Source: Methylocystis echinoides (GTDB lineage: Bacteria; Pseudomonadota; Alphaproteobacteria; Rhizobiales; Beijerinckiaceae). Taken from it: a stretch of 64,000 nt of DNA. The DNA is taken from assembly GCF_027923385.1 (NCBI RefSeq), contig NZ_BSEC01000001.1:124001-188000 (forward strand). Direction: 5' to 3'. A program made the position numbers and the translations under genes. The first letter of the stretch is position 1, and every line of letters begins with the position of its first letter. This document shows positions 54,521-64,000 of the stretch, in pieces. A model generated the notes under the pieces. That model ran no database searches and was not told where the DNA came from. It saw nothing but the letters and a program-made list of their open reading frames with translations.

Positions 54521-54799
54521 ATGCAGGAAGTAGTGAAGAAGTCTAATCGCGGCTTTGCCTCGATGGACCCGGAAAAGCAGCGCGCCATTGCGCGTAAGGG
54601 GGGCCAGAGCGTACCCGATGAAAAGCGCAGCTTTTCCCAGAACCCTGAACTTGCGGCGCGCGCCGGTCGCAAGGGCGGTCAGAGTGTGAACCCGGCGAAA
54701 CGCAGCTTCTCGCGCGATCATAATCTCGCGTCGGAAGCGGGCCGTAAGGGCGGTCACGCCTCTCACGGCGGTGGCCAGAAGCGGGCGACGACTGTTTAA
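54521..54799 (+). CDS. KGG-motif stress-induced protein
   Basis: A 92-residue basic, Gly-rich protein with three copies of the KGG motif. They occur in RKGGQSVPDEKRSF, RKGGQSVNPAKRSFS and RKGGHASHGGG, like the GsiB/con-10 type stress proteins. The position beside the general stress locus suggests regulation by EcfG. However, I do not find a perfect EcfG promoter upstream. It is a separate transcription unit, as the terminator of phyR lies between. Confidence 0.85.
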   Translation: MQEVVKKSNRGFASMDPEKQRAIARKGGQSVPDEKRSFSQNPELAARAGRKGGQSVNPAKRSFSRDHNLASEAGRKGGHASHGGGQKRATTV

Positions 54800-54808
54800 G
54801 TCGCCCGC
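54781..54808 (+). other. Hairpin overlapping the stop codon of the KGG gene
   Basis: GCGGGCGAC (54781-54789) and GTCGCCCGC (54800-54808) form a perfect 9-base inverted repeat, with the stop codon TAA in the 10-base loop between them. There is no T-run, so it is not a classical terminator. It may stabilise the mRNA end. Confidence 0.5.
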
Positions 54809-54817
54809 GTCAGAGCG

Positions 54818-55282
54818 TTACGCAGCGTGAGGCTTCGAGCGCTGCGCGATTAAAGAGTAGAGCGCGTCATGGTCTCGCGTGGCGCGGATGGTAGCGACAA
54901 GGCCAGGGTCGCGAAGCATCCGCGCCGCGCAGGCAAGCGCTTTCAAATGATCGGCTCCAGACGTTTCGGGCGCGATCAGCAGAAAGACGAGATCAACCGG
55001 GGCGCCGTCGAGCGCCTCGAAGTCCACCGGCTTCTCCAGCCGGGCGAAAATCCCGAAAATCGACTTCACCTTCGAAAGCTTGCCATGCGGAATGGCGATG
55101 CCCTCGCCGATGCCGGTCGAGCCGAGGCGCTCGCGATGCAGCAAGGCGTCGAAAATCTCGCGCGACGGCAGGCCCGAAAGCTTCGCCGCGCGATCACTCA
55201 GCTCCTGCAGAAGCTGCTTTTTCGTTGTCGCCCGCAAATTGGCGACAACTGCCTCCGGCGTGACAAGATCCGTGAGCCGCAT
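54818..55282 (-). CDS. ptsN: PTS nitrogen regulatory protein EIIA(Ntr)
   Basis: A 154-residue phosphoacceptor protein of the nitrogen-related PTS. His66 in IAIPHGKLSKVK is the phosphorylated residue. It regulates nitrogen and potassium metabolism and cell-envelope functions in related bacteria. It lies downstream of hpf, rpoN and lptB on the same strand, the usual gene order in alphaproteobacteria. Confidence 0.95.
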   Translation of the reverse strand: MRLTDLVTPEAVVANLRATTKKQLLQELSDRAAKLSGLPSREIFDALLHRERLGSTGIGEGIAIPHGKLSKVKSIFGIFARLEKPVDFEALDGAPVDLVFLLIAPETSGADHLKALACAARMLRDPGLVATIRATRDHDALYSLIAQRSKPHAA

Positions 55283-55419
55283 GCGACGCCCTATCTCTCA
55301 AGCGTTGGAAAAACCTTCATGCCGCGCGCTGGCGCCCGTGAAGGAAATCGCAAGATACGTGCCGGGGTAAGCCCAGAAGATGACTTTCCGACGACCGTCC
55401 CGCGCCTTCGGGAAAGACG

Positions 55420-55986
55420 CTATTCGCCGGCCGGCGTATCGATCCAACCGATATTGTTGTCGGTGCGCCGGTAGACAATATTGACGCGCCCGGTATTTGC
55501 GTGACGGAAAACAAGAACCGGCGCGCCGGTGATGTCGAGGTCGAGCACCGCCGCGGAGACGGACAGGCGGCGCAGCTTGCGGGTGGACTCGGCGACGACG
55601 GCGGCGCTGAAGTCCGCCGGCGCGACGCTCTCCTCGTCGGGCGCCTCGATGACCTGATAGGGCACGACTTCCGGCTCATGGCCGTGGCCGTCGTGATGGC
55701 TCTTGAGCCGCTCCTTGTAGCGGCGCAGGCGCTTCTCCAGCCGGTCGGCCGACTGGTCGAAGGTCGCATAGGGCTCCTGGGCGCGGCCGTCGGCCTGCAG
55801 CACGGCTCCCGAGGTCAGATGCAGGCTGATATCGGCGCGATAGCCCGAGCCCTCCGGCGCGATGGTGACATGACCGCTGACGCCGCCGTCGAAATATTTG
55901 GACGCCGTCTGCTCGAGACGCTGGGTGATATGGCTGCGCAGCGCTTCGCCGATATTGATGTTCTTGCCCGAAACTCTCAGGGACAT
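55420..55986 (-). CDS. hpf: Ribosome hibernation promoting factor (long form)
   Basis: The 188-residue product is the long HPF form, which pairs inactive ribosomes. The N-terminal domain starts MSLRVSGKNINIGEALRSHI. The C-terminal domain contains AAVLDLDITGAPVLVFRHAN and VNIVYRRTDNNIGWIDTPAG, typical of the dimerising tail. The start is taken at ATG 55986, the family start; an ATG 11 codons upstream is also open. It lies between rpoN and ptsN. Confidence 0.95.
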   Translation of the reverse strand: MSLRVSGKNINIGEALRSHITQRLEQTASKYFDGGVSGHVTIAPEGSGYRADISLHLTSGAVLQADGRAQEPYATFDQSADRLEKRLRRYKERLKSHHDGHGHEPEVVPYQVIEAPDEESVAPADFSAAVVAESTRKLRRLSVSAAVLDLDITGAPVLVFRHANTGRVNIVYRRTDNNIGWIDTPAGE

Positions 55987-56239
55987 GTCTTCTCGCCTTT
56001 CCGGGAAGCGGCCGGTCATGCGGCCAGCGCCGATGACGCCAGACCACGATGCCCGCCGATTACGGATTTTGTTTTGCCGGCCCGAACCGGCGCGGTCGAA
56101 GCGGCGTTTCCGGTCTCCCCACCGAAGCCGCGCGCCCTTGTTTTCGCGCAGCGTTAGAAGGCTGCGCGAGCGAAGTCAATGGGGCGCGGCGCGCCGGGCT
56201 TGCCCGCCGCTTGCGCCAAATGGCGCAATCGCCGGCCCG

Positions 56240-57826
56240 TCACACGGCATGGGCCGGCTCCCGGGCCAGCGCCATCTTGGCCCGGCGCCGATCGACCGAG
56301 GACGGAATCTTCAAGCTGTCCCGATATTTGGCCACCGTCCGCCGGGCGATGTCGATATCGGCCGCCTTGAGCCGGGCGACAATCGCGTCATCGGAGAGCA
56401 CATCGTCGGGCGCCTCGCGGTCGATCATCTGCTTGATGCGGAATCTGACCGATTCGGCCGAATGCGCCGCGCCGCCGCTGGTCGTGGCGATGGAGGCCGA
56501 GAAGAAATATTTGAGTTCGAAGATGCCGCGCGGCGTCATCATGTATTTGTTCGAGGTGACGCGTGAGACCGTCGACTCATGCATGCCGATCGCGTCGGCG
56601 ATGGTGCGCAGGTTGAGCGGCCGCAGATGCTCGACGCCCTTGGTCAGAAACGCGTCCTGAAGCCGGACGATCTCGGAGGCGACCTTCAGGATCGTGCGGC
56701 TGCGCTGCTCCAGGCTCTTCGTCAGCCAGTTGGCGTTCTGCAGGCAGTTGGAGATGAAGGTCTTGTCGCCGTCTCGCGCGCCGGCGCTGACCCGCGCCGC
56801 ATAACTGTGGTTGACCAGAACCCGCGGCAGGGCGTCGGAATTCAGCTCCACATGCCAGGAGCCGTCGGCCGCCGGCCGCACGATGACATCGGCGACCAGC
56901 GGTTGGATCGGGGCGTCGCCGAAGGCGCGGCCCGGCTTGGGGTCGAGGGCCCGCAGCTCGGTGGCCATATCGGCCACATCCTCGGCGTCGACGCCGCAAA
57001 GCCTTGCGAGCTGCGTAAAATCACGACGCGCGACGAGCGGCAGATTGGCGACGAAAACCTGCATCGCCGGATCGTAGCGGTCGCGCTCCCTGAGCTGGAT
57101 CGCCAGACATTCGGCGAGGTCCCGGGCGCCCACGCCCGAAGGGTCGAAACCTTGCACCAGCGCCAGAACCGCCTCGGTCTCCGCCGGATCGGCGTCGAGC
57201 CGGTCGGTGATATCCGCGAGATTTTCGCGCAGATAGCCGGTCTCGTCGATGCCGTCGATGATCGCCTGGCCGATGAGACGGCGGCGCGGGTCCGGGCAGG
57301 CGAGCGACAACTGATCGGCCAGATGCTCGTGGAGGCTCGGCCGCGCCGCGACATAGGCCTCGAGATTGGGCGCCTCGCCATCCTCGCCGCCGCCACCGCC
57401 CGCGCCCGTCCAGGACGTCGCCGACAGGCCGGAGCCTTCCAGCGCTTCGCGCGGCGACGTGGCGGTCACCGCGGGGCCCTCCGGCTGGAAGGCGTTGCTC
57501 ATGTCGGCGCCGAGATCGGAGGAAAGCGTGGCCGAGTCGACCGCAAGCGTGTCGCGCGCCCAGTCGCCCTCATGCGGCTCGCCGCCAAAATCATCCCCGG
57601 GGCCGGCGTCGAATTCGGCGGCGAAAGCTTCCGCCGTCTGGCCGTCGCGCGCCGGCGCGTCGTCGCCGTCCTGCGTCTCGAGCAGGGGATTGCGCTCCAA
57701 TTCCTCGTGGAGAAAGGCGGAAAGCTCCATGTTGGAAAATTGCAGGAGCTTGATCGCTTGCAGGAGCTGGGGGGTCATGACCAGGGTCTGGCCCTGGCGC
57801 ATCATCAGCTTGGCAGATATCGACAT
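56240..57826 (-). CDS. rpoN: RNA polymerase sigma-54 factor
   Basis: The 528-residue sigma-54 begins with region I, MRQGQTLVMTPQLLQAIKLL (from residue 8), followed by an acidic stretch. The core-binding and DNA-binding domains follow, and the RpoN box ARRTVAKYRDS (about residues 501-511) lies near the C-terminus. It directs nitrogen-regulated and other enhancer-dependent transcription. It lies after lptB with about 180 bases between. Confidence 0.97.
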   Translation of the reverse strand: MSISAKLMMRQGQTLVMTPQLLQAIKLLQFSNMELSAFLHEELERNPLLETQDGDDAPARDGQTAEAFAAEFDAGPGDDFGGEPHEGDWARDTLAVDSATLSSDLGADMSNAFQPEGPAVTATSPREALEGSGLSATSWTGAGGGGGEDGEAPNLEAYVAARPSLHEHLADQLSLACPDPRRRLIGQAIIDGIDETGYLRENLADITDRLDADPAETEAVLALVQGFDPSGVGARDLAECLAIQLRERDRYDPAMQVFVANLPLVARRDFTQLARLCGVDAEDVADMATELRALDPKPGRAFGDAPIQPLVADVIVRPAADGSWHVELNSDALPRVLVNHSYAARVSAGARDGDKTFISNCLQNANWLTKSLEQRSRTILKVASEIVRLQDAFLTKGVEHLRPLNLRTIADAIGMHESTVSRVTSNKYMMTPRGIFELKYFFSASIATTSGGAAHSAESVRFRIKQMIDREAPDDVLSDDAIVARLKAADIDIARRTVAKYRDSLKIPSSVDRRRAKMALAREPAHAV

Positions 57827-58002
57827 CTCTGCGCCCCGAACGCTAGCAACATGGCCGGCTTGCGGCCTGGTTCTTGCTTATAGCACGGGGAGAGACGCGC
57901 AACAGGGTCAAATAACCGGCGCCTCAGCCACGCAGTCGCCCAAAGGTTAATCAAAACTGCGCCGGGCGCCGGCCCATTCTGGGGAAATCGCCCGGATCGG
58001 CC

Positions 58003-59019
<1,017 letters not shown>

Positions 59020-59166
59020 TGGGCGTCCGTCGCTAGAGGAAGAGCGCTCAAGACCCTCGCTTCGCCCCGCCGCCCGCTCTTCCGCCAGGCGGCGTCAATG
59101 GTTCCTACCGCAGGCCCGCGCCCCTCGAAAGAGGGCGCGCTGTCGCGCTCGAGCCCTGCGGCCGGA

Positions 59167-59772
59167 TCACGCCCATGGGCGGGACTGCGCGGCCGCCTTC
59201 TCGTATGAGTCGATCTTCTCCGCCTTTTGAAGGGTCAGGCCGATGTCGTCGAGACCGTTGAGAAGGCAATGTTTGCGGAAGGGGTCGATGTCGAATTTCA
59301 CGACGCCGCCGTCCGGACCACGAATTTCCTGCGCCTCGAGATCGACCGTCAGGGTGGCGTTGGCGCCGCGGACCGCGTCGTCCATGAGCCTGTCGAGCTC
59401 GGCCTGCGTGACCTTGATCGGCAGAATGCCGTTCTTGAAGCAGTTATTGTAGAAGATATCCGCAAAGCTCGTCGAGATGATGCAGCGCAGACCGAAGTCG
59501 AGCAGCGCCCAGGGCGCGTGCTCGCGCGACGAGCCGCAACCGAAATTGTCCCCGGCGACAAGGATCTGCGCCTGCCGATAGGCCGGCTGGTTCAGCACGA
59601 ACTCCGGATTCTCCGAGCCGTCCTCGCGATAGCGCATTTCGGAAAAAAGGCCCTTGCCGAGGCCGGTGCGCGCGATGGTCTTCAGATATTGCTTGGGGAT
59701 GATCATGTCCGTATCGACGTTCATGATCGGCAGCGGCGCGGCAACCCCTGTCAGCTTGGTGAACTTTTCCAT
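59167..59772 (-). CDS. leuD: 3-isopropylmalate dehydratase small subunit
   Basis: The small subunit, with LeuC, converts 2-isopropylmalate to 3-isopropylmalate in leucine synthesis. The 201-residue protein has [17 protein letters not shown] at the N-terminus and the catalytic-loop segment [19 protein letters not shown] (about 75-93), both diagnostic. LeuC is not in the window. It is the first gene of the run that continues into lptB, 147 bases downstream. Confidence 0.96.
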   Translation of the reverse strand: MEKFTKLTGVAAPLPIMNVDTDMIIPKQYLKTIARTGLGKGLFSEMRYREDGSENPEFVLNQPAYRQAQILVAGDNFGCGSSREHAPWALLDFGLRCIISTSFADIFYNNCFKNGILPIKVTQAELDRLMDDAVRGANATLTVDLEAQEIRGPDGGVVKFDIDPFRKHCLLNGLDDIGLTLQKAEKIDSYEKAAAQSRPWA

Positions 59773-60010
59773 TTTTCCGGCCTGGCGCGTTTCGTGGCTT
59801 TGACGCGCCCTTTAGCAAAATCGGCGGCCGCAGGCAAAGGGGCCGGCGCGGGCCGATATCGCGGCTGAACGCCGCCGCGACGCCGGCGCGTCCGAGATTT
59901 TCGGCGCCCGGTTACTTCACCTTAACCACGTTTACATACGCTGCGGGCAAAGGCGCAATTTCGCCAACCGGTGAATTTTCAGCGGTTTATGCCATGTAAG
60001 GTGACACATT

Positions 60011-63000
60011 ATGTCCCGCGCGAGCGAACCGAACCCGACCTGTGGCGTGGCTTTCGGCGACAAGCGGCGACGAATCCTCCCCGACAGCGCGTCGATCGTC
60101 GGCCTGACCCTCGCGGCGGGCCTGCTGTCGGCCCCGACCCAGGGCGTCGGCCAGACCCTGACGACGACGACCGGCACGACGAGGCTGACGGGCGTGAGGG
60201 TCTACAGCGCCATCAACAACGGATCGGCCGCGACCATCGTCAACAATGGCGCTACGACCGGGGAGCTGTCCAACGCCGGCGTCTATACGAACAACCGGGT
60301 GCAGACCGGCGACGTCGCGCGCAACACCGGCACGATCAACAACAGCGCCGGCGCGGTTTGGAACGGCAAGGTCAAGGCAGGGGCCAATGTCGCGGGCGGC
60401 GCGATCGTCAACAGGGGCCAGTGGATCGGCGACATCGCCAATGCCGGCGGCGGCGTCGACAACCGCAACATTGTGACGGGCGATGTCGTCAACGCCTCGG
60501 GCGTGTTCCGCAATTCGACCGCGGCGAGCGTCGTCTCCGGTCGGGTGACCAACAACGGCGCGACGACCAATGTCGGCGTCATCAGAGGCGGATTGATCAA
60601 CAACGCCGGCACGACGACAAACCGCGGCGTCATCGATGGCGGCGTCGCCATCCTGGGCGGGACGCTCACCACCACCGGCGCCGTCGCCGGCGGGCTGATC
60701 AACGGCCCCGGCGGAACCGTGAACGCGGCCGGCTCCATCGCCGGCGGCGTCGTCAACGCCGGCGCCTTCACGGTCACCGGCGCTCTCGTCAATTCGGGCG
60801 GCTCCTTCGACAATCGGGGGACCGCGATGCTCCGCCTCTCCGGCGGCGATTACACGGGCGTCGACAGGCTGACCAACAGCTCGACGGCGGCGGCGGGCGT
60901 GCGGGTCGACGCCCGTCGGACGCTGTCGGCGCAAACGATCGAGAACGCCGCTGGCGCGACCTTCCTCAATTTCGGAACCGTCGCCACGGTCGCGGGCTTC
61001 GCCAACAGCGGAACCTACAGGCAGACGGGCGCGACGGCGGCCCTGACCGGCGGACTCGTCAACACTGCCGGCGGAGCGGTGATCGCGGCGGGCGCGATGG
61101 CCGGGGGCGTCGTCAACGCCGGCGCTTTCACGGTCATGGGCAATCTCGTCAATTCGGGCGCCGCCTTCGACAACAGGGTCGCCGGGACGCTTCGGCTCGG
61201 CGATGGCGACTATACGGGAATCAGCCTGCTGACGAACCGCTCGACGGCGGCGCTCGGCGTGCGGGTCGACCCCAGACGGACCCTCTCGGCGACCGCGGTC
61301 CGCAACGAGGCGGGCGCGACCTTCAACAGCAGCGGGACGGTGCGGGCGAACACAGTAGAGAACGCCGCCGGAGCGACTCTTATCAACAGCGGCGCGCTCG
61401 CCACGGTCTCGGGCCTCGTCAACGCCGGGACCTACCGGCAGAACGGCGCGACGGCGACCTTGACCGGCGGCCTCGTCAGCGCCGCCGACGGAGTCGTGGT
61501 CGCCAGCGGCTCCATGGCCGGGGGCGTCGCCAACGCCGGCGCTTTCACGGTCATGGGCAATCTCGTCAATTCGGGCGGCGCCTTCGACAATACTGGAAAC
61601 GGAACCCTTCGGCTCGCCGACGGCGACTATACGGGAATCGGCGCGCTGACGAACCGCTCGACGTCGGAGCTCGGCCTGCGGGTCGACACCGGCCGGACGC
61701 TCTCGGCGCAGACAATCGAGAACGCCGCCGGATCGACCCTCATCAACAGCGGAACCCTCGCGACCGGCGCGGGCTTCGTCAACGCCGGCGTCTACAGGCA
61801 GACCGACGCGGCGGCGACGCTGACCGGCGGGCTCGTCAACGCCGCCGGCGGAACCGTGATCGCAACCGGCTCCCTGGCCGGCGGACTTGTCAACGCCGGC
61901 GTCTTCACCGTCGCGGGCCCGCTCGCGGGGGACGGCGTCTCGATCTTCGAGAACAGGGCGGGCGCGCTGCTGGACGTCGCGCGGGATTTCACCGATCTCG
62001 GCCGGATCGTCAATGCGGGGACCGTCGCCATCGGCCCCGGCGCCCGGCTCGCCCTGCGGGACGCCTATCTCAATGCGGCGACGGGCGCGACGACCAACGC
62101 CGGCACGCTGGCGGCGACGGGTGGGACCGTCAATCTCTCGACCCAATTCGCCAATGCCGGCCAGATCGAGGGCGGGGTGACCAATGGCGACGGCGCCATC
62201 GCCGCGCGCTTCGACAATATCGGCGGCGAAAAGGGGGCCGGCGCCAGAATCCTCGGGACGGTGACGAACCGCAGCCTGTCCGTCTTCGACAACACAGGCG
62301 TCATCGAGGGCGATTTCGTCAATGAAGCCGGCGCCACGCTCAACGCCGCGAACACGATCACGGGCCGCATCGACAATGCCGGCGAGATCAATCTGAGGGG
62401 CACGCTCGACCCCACCATCGTCGACAATCGCAACCGGCTGAACCTCGCCGAGCATAGGCTGGAGGCGGCGCAGGTGAACAATCACGCCGCCGGCGTCGTC
62501 ACCGCGACCAACGGCGAGATCGCCGGAAATTTCGCCAATGCGGGGGTCATCGATCTGACCGGCGGCCCCAATCCAGCCCAGAATACGCTGTCGGTGACGG
62601 GCGATTACGCGGGCGGCGGCGCGCTGCGCATTGCCGCCGATCTCAGCTCGACGGCCACCGCGCACAGCGGCGCGCTGCTGCTGGGCGGCGCCGGCTCCGG
62701 CAATACCGCTGTCAGCGTCTCGCATGGCCCGGTCGGCTATTTCGCCGCGCCGGTGCAGGTGGTCCGCGATGGCGGCGGGTCGACCTATACGCTGGCGACC
62801 GGGCTCGGCGGCGGCCTGCTCAGCGTGTCGCTGCGGCAGCTCAGCCCCGGCCAGTGGTATCTGACGTCGAACCTCGACACCCGCCCGCTTTCAGCCGTGG
62901 CCGGCGCGGTTGGCTCGGCCATCGCCTCGGCGGCGACGGGCTTTTTCCAGAATCCCGCGTCGCTGGTCGGCGCAGCCCCTGACGCGCGGCCCAACCAGTT

Positions 63001-63856
63001 TTCCCTGTCGCTGTGGACGCAGGCGGCGGCGGGCCGCAACGACATCGCCAGCGGCGCCGCCACGACGACCGGGGGCGGCGTCGCCTATCAGACGCAAAAG
63101 ACGCGCGCCCTTTACGAGGGCTACCAGGTGGGCTCGGATCTGGCGCTCTCCAACATCGAGAATACGCATGTCGACGCCCATCTGGGCGTCACCGCGGGCC
63201 AGTATTTCTCACATGCCTACGAGCTGCTCGGATCGGCGACGACGAGCGCCTTCAACATGCCCTTCGTGGGCGTCTATGGCGTGCTCGCGGGCCGTGGCTT
63301 TTATGTCGACGCCATGGCGCGCCATGACTTCTGGAACGTGAACCTCACCAATGCGGCCGCGCGGCTGGACAATACGCGGGTCGGCGGCGACGGCTGGGGC
63401 GGGTCCGTTTCCGCCGGCTATCGTCACGAGCTGGGCGCCGGCTGGTACCTCGAGCCGTCGGCGGCGATGCACGTCGCCAGCGCCTCCTTCGGCGACGTCC
63501 CGGTGGCGGCGGGCGATGTGCCGGCCGCGCTGCGGCTCGGCGACATCCGGTCGGTTCTCGGCCGCGCCGGTCTGCGCATGGGCGCAAGCTGTGTCGCCGG
63601 CGCCCTTGCCCTGCGACCCTTCGCCACCGCCGATGTCTGGCGCGAGTTCGAAGGCGACATGCAGGAGAGCTTCCGTCAGTCCGACAGCCGCGTGCCGATT
63701 TCGGTGAGCCGCATCGGAACCTTCGCCCAGCTTGGCCTCGGTGTTTCGGCCCGGCTCGTCGACACCGGCTGGGGCGGATTCCTGAGCGGCGATTACCGCA
63801 CCGGCGAGCGGCTGACCGGCGGCGCGGTGAAGGGGGGACTGAGATACATCTTCTGA
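60011..63856 (+). CDS. Autotransporter (type Va) with repeat passenger
   Basis: A 1281-residue protein exported through the Sec system and secreted by its own C-terminal barrel. The N-terminus has an extended signal (basic DKRRR at about residue 17, then hydrophobic IVGLTLAAGLLSAP). The passenger is a Gly/Ala/Asn-rich solenoid, probably a beta-helix. Its middle consists of tandem units of 120 residues. The last 290 residues form the barrel, starting about SLWTQAAAGRNDIASGAA and ending KGGLRYIF with the terminal Phe typical of outer-membrane barrels. AAGGTG lies 7 bases before the ATG. Role (adhesion, aggregation or biofilm) is not determined. Confidence 0.9.
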   Translation: MSRASEPNPTCGVAFGDKRRRILPDSASIVGLTLAAGLLSAPTQGVGQTLTTTTGTTRLTGVRVYSAINNGSAATIVNNGATTGELSNAGVYTNNRVQTGDVARNTGTINNSAGAVWNGKVKAGANVAGGAIVNRGQWIGDIANAGGGVDNRNIVTGDVVNASGVFRNSTAASVVSGRVTNNGATTNVGVIRGGLINNAGTTTNRGVIDGGVAILGGTLTTTGAVAGGLINGPGGTVNAAGSIAGGVVNAGAFTVTGALVNSGGSFDNRGTAMLRLSGGDYTGVDRLTNSSTAAAGVRVDARRTLSAQTIENAAGATFLNFGTVATVAGFANSGTYRQTGATAALTGGLVNTAGGAVIAAGAMAGGVVNAGAFTVMGNLVNSGAAFDNRVAGTLRLGDGDYTGISLLTNRSTAALGVRVDPRRTLSATAVRNEAGATFNSSGTVRANTVENAAGATLINSGALATVSGLVNAGTYRQNGATATLTGGLVSAADGVVVASGSMAGGVANAGAFTVMGNLVNSGGAFDNTGNGTLRLADGDYTGIGALTNRSTSELGLRVDTGRTLSAQTIENAAGSTLINSGTLATGAGFVNAGVYRQTDAAATLTGGLVNAAGGTVIATGSLAGGLVNAGVFTVAGPLAGDGVSIFENRAGALLDVARDFTDLGRIVNAGTVAIGPGARLALRDAYLNAATGATTNAGTLAATGGTVNLSTQFANAGQIEGGVTNGDGAIAARFDNIGGEKGAGARILGTVTNRSLSVFDNTGVIEGDFVNEAGATLNAANTITGRIDNAGEINLRGTLDPTIVDNRNRLNLAEHRLEAAQVNNHAAGVVTATNGEIAGNFANAGVIDLTGGPNPAQNTLSVTGDYAGGGALRIAADLSSTATAHSGALLLGGAGSGNTAVSVSHGPVGYFAAPVQVVRDGGGSTYTLATGLGGGLLSVSLRQLSPGQWYLTSNLDTRPLSAVAGAVGSAIASAATGFFQNPASLVGAAPDARPNQFSLSLWTQAAAGRNDIASGAATTTGGGVAYQTQKTRALYEGYQVGSDLALSNIENTHVDAHLGVTAGQYFSHAYELLGSATTSAFNMPFVGVYGVLAGRGFYVDAMARHDFWNVNLTNAAARLDNTRVGGDGWGGSVSAGYRHELGAGWYLEPSAAMHVASASFGDVPVAAGDVPAALRLGDIRSVLGRAGLRMGASCVAGALALRPFATADVWREFEGDMQESFRQSDSRVPISVSRIGTFAQLGLGVSARLVDTGWGGFLSGDYRTGERLTGGAVKGGLRYIF
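60743..61102 (+). repeat. Passenger repeat unit 1 (360 bases)
   Basis: Starts with the codons for GGVVNAGAFTV and encodes 120 residues (about 245-364) containing the pattern GDYTG, LSAQTIENAAGAT and LTGGLVN. Confidence 0.8.
61103..61519 (+). repeat. Passenger repeat unit 2 (417 bases, extended)
   Basis: Second copy of the passenger unit (residues about 365-503), 57 bases longer than units 1 and 3. The extra 19 residues are in the region of TAVRNEAGATFNSSGTVRAN, itself a partial internal repeat of the NAAGAT segment. Confidence 0.75.
61520..61879 (+). repeat. Passenger repeat unit 3 (360 bases)
   Basis: Third copy (residues about 504-623), again 120 residues. A fourth, degenerate start (GGLVNAGVFTVAG) follows at 61880. 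Confidence 0.75.
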
Positions 63857-63875
63857 GCGCCCCGCATCGCGCGTT

Positions 63876-63906
63876 CGCAGGGGACGCGTTGGCGCCCTGC
63901 GGATTT
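63876..63906 (+). terminator. Possible terminator after the autotransporter gene
   Basis: CGCAGGG (63876-63882) and CCCTGCG (63895-63901) can pair and are followed by GATTTT. The loop is 12 bases and the T-run is short, so this is weak evidence. It lies 20 bases after the stop codon. Confidence 0.45.
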
Positions 63907-64000
63907 TCGGGCCCGCGCGTTCCATGCGCGCCAAAAGCGCGCTAAGAAGGCCTCGTCGCGGCGAATATCGGGCTGTCCATGATCCCCCAGCACTGGCTTA
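63907..64000. other. Right edge, no gene recognised
   Basis: Nothing recognisable in the last bases after the probable terminator; any next gene lies beyond the window. Confidence 0.4.

Noticed and set aside
56579..57883. Plus-strand frame opposite rpoN
   Set aside because: rpoN is a full-length family member on the other strand.
59987..62725. Very long open frames in other phases of the autotransporter gene, both strands
   Set aside because: GC-rich repeats with few stop codons give long shadow frames. The plus-strand autotransporter has a signal region, repeats and a barrel end; the others are Arg/Gly/Asp-rich without family features.

Overview
The window looks like the chromosome of an alphaproteobacterium of the order Hyphomicrobiales. 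Three things point there: the PhyR-NepR-EcfG general stress response locus, the lptB-rpoN-hpf-ptsN gene order, and a class I lysyl-tRNA synthetase. The gene style would fit a Methylocystis/Methylosinus-type methanotroph, but no gene here proves the genus. The flanks (about 25.5-64 kb) are GC-rich. Much of 1.5-21 kb and 24.6-25.5 kb is clearly richer in A+T, which suggests an imported polysaccharide region.

Layout. 1-4.9 kb is a pile of insertion sequences: a frameshifted IS5-type element, a decayed IS5-type copy cut by an apparently intact IS481-type element, and a remnant of a second IS481 copy. One acyltransferase gene lies between them. 4.9-26.2 kb is a single run of minus-strand genes. 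It starts with a NusG/RfaH-like antiterminator, followed by a methyltransferase, an asparagine-synthetase-like amidotransferase, an ABC polysaccharide exporter (Wzm/Wzt), about nine glycosyltransferases, a second methyltransferase-like protein, an unclassified protein and a multi-pass polymerase-like protein. 26.5-37.8 kb is a second exopolysaccharide block: an O-antigen polymerase/ligase-like protein, a CpsB-type phosphatase, Wza, Wzc, a secreted repeat/CBM-like protein, two VanZ-like proteins, a FecR-domain protein and the initiating sugar-phosphate transferase. No Wzx flippase was found in the window.

37.8-52.3 kb is mixed housekeeping: a cytochrome c'-like protein, a DUF971 protein, moaA, a 3-hydroxyisobutyrate-dehydrogenase-type reductase, a small secreted protein, an MNT-HEPN module with a frameshifted HEPN gene, lysS (class I), two hydrolases, a UdgX-type uracil-DNA glycosylase, a subtilase with an RTX-like tail, TspO, a lipoprotein hydrolase and fumC. 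52.4-54.8 kb is the general stress response locus (ecfG, nepR, phyR) with a KGG-motif stress protein. 54.8-59.8 kb holds ptsN, hpf, rpoN, lptB and leuD. 60-63.9 kb is an autotransporter whose passenger contains 120-residue repeats.

How the parts connect. The two polysaccharide blocks together encode chain initiation, assembly, modification, polymerisation and two kinds of export machinery. In the other half, three perfect matches to the EcfG promoter pattern (GGAAC, 16 bases, CGTT) lie just upstream of nepR, the small secreted protein and the MNT-HEPN module. This suggests that a toxin-antitoxin-like module and an uncharacterised envelope protein belong to the general stress regulon. No tRNA, rRNA or CRISPR array was seen.
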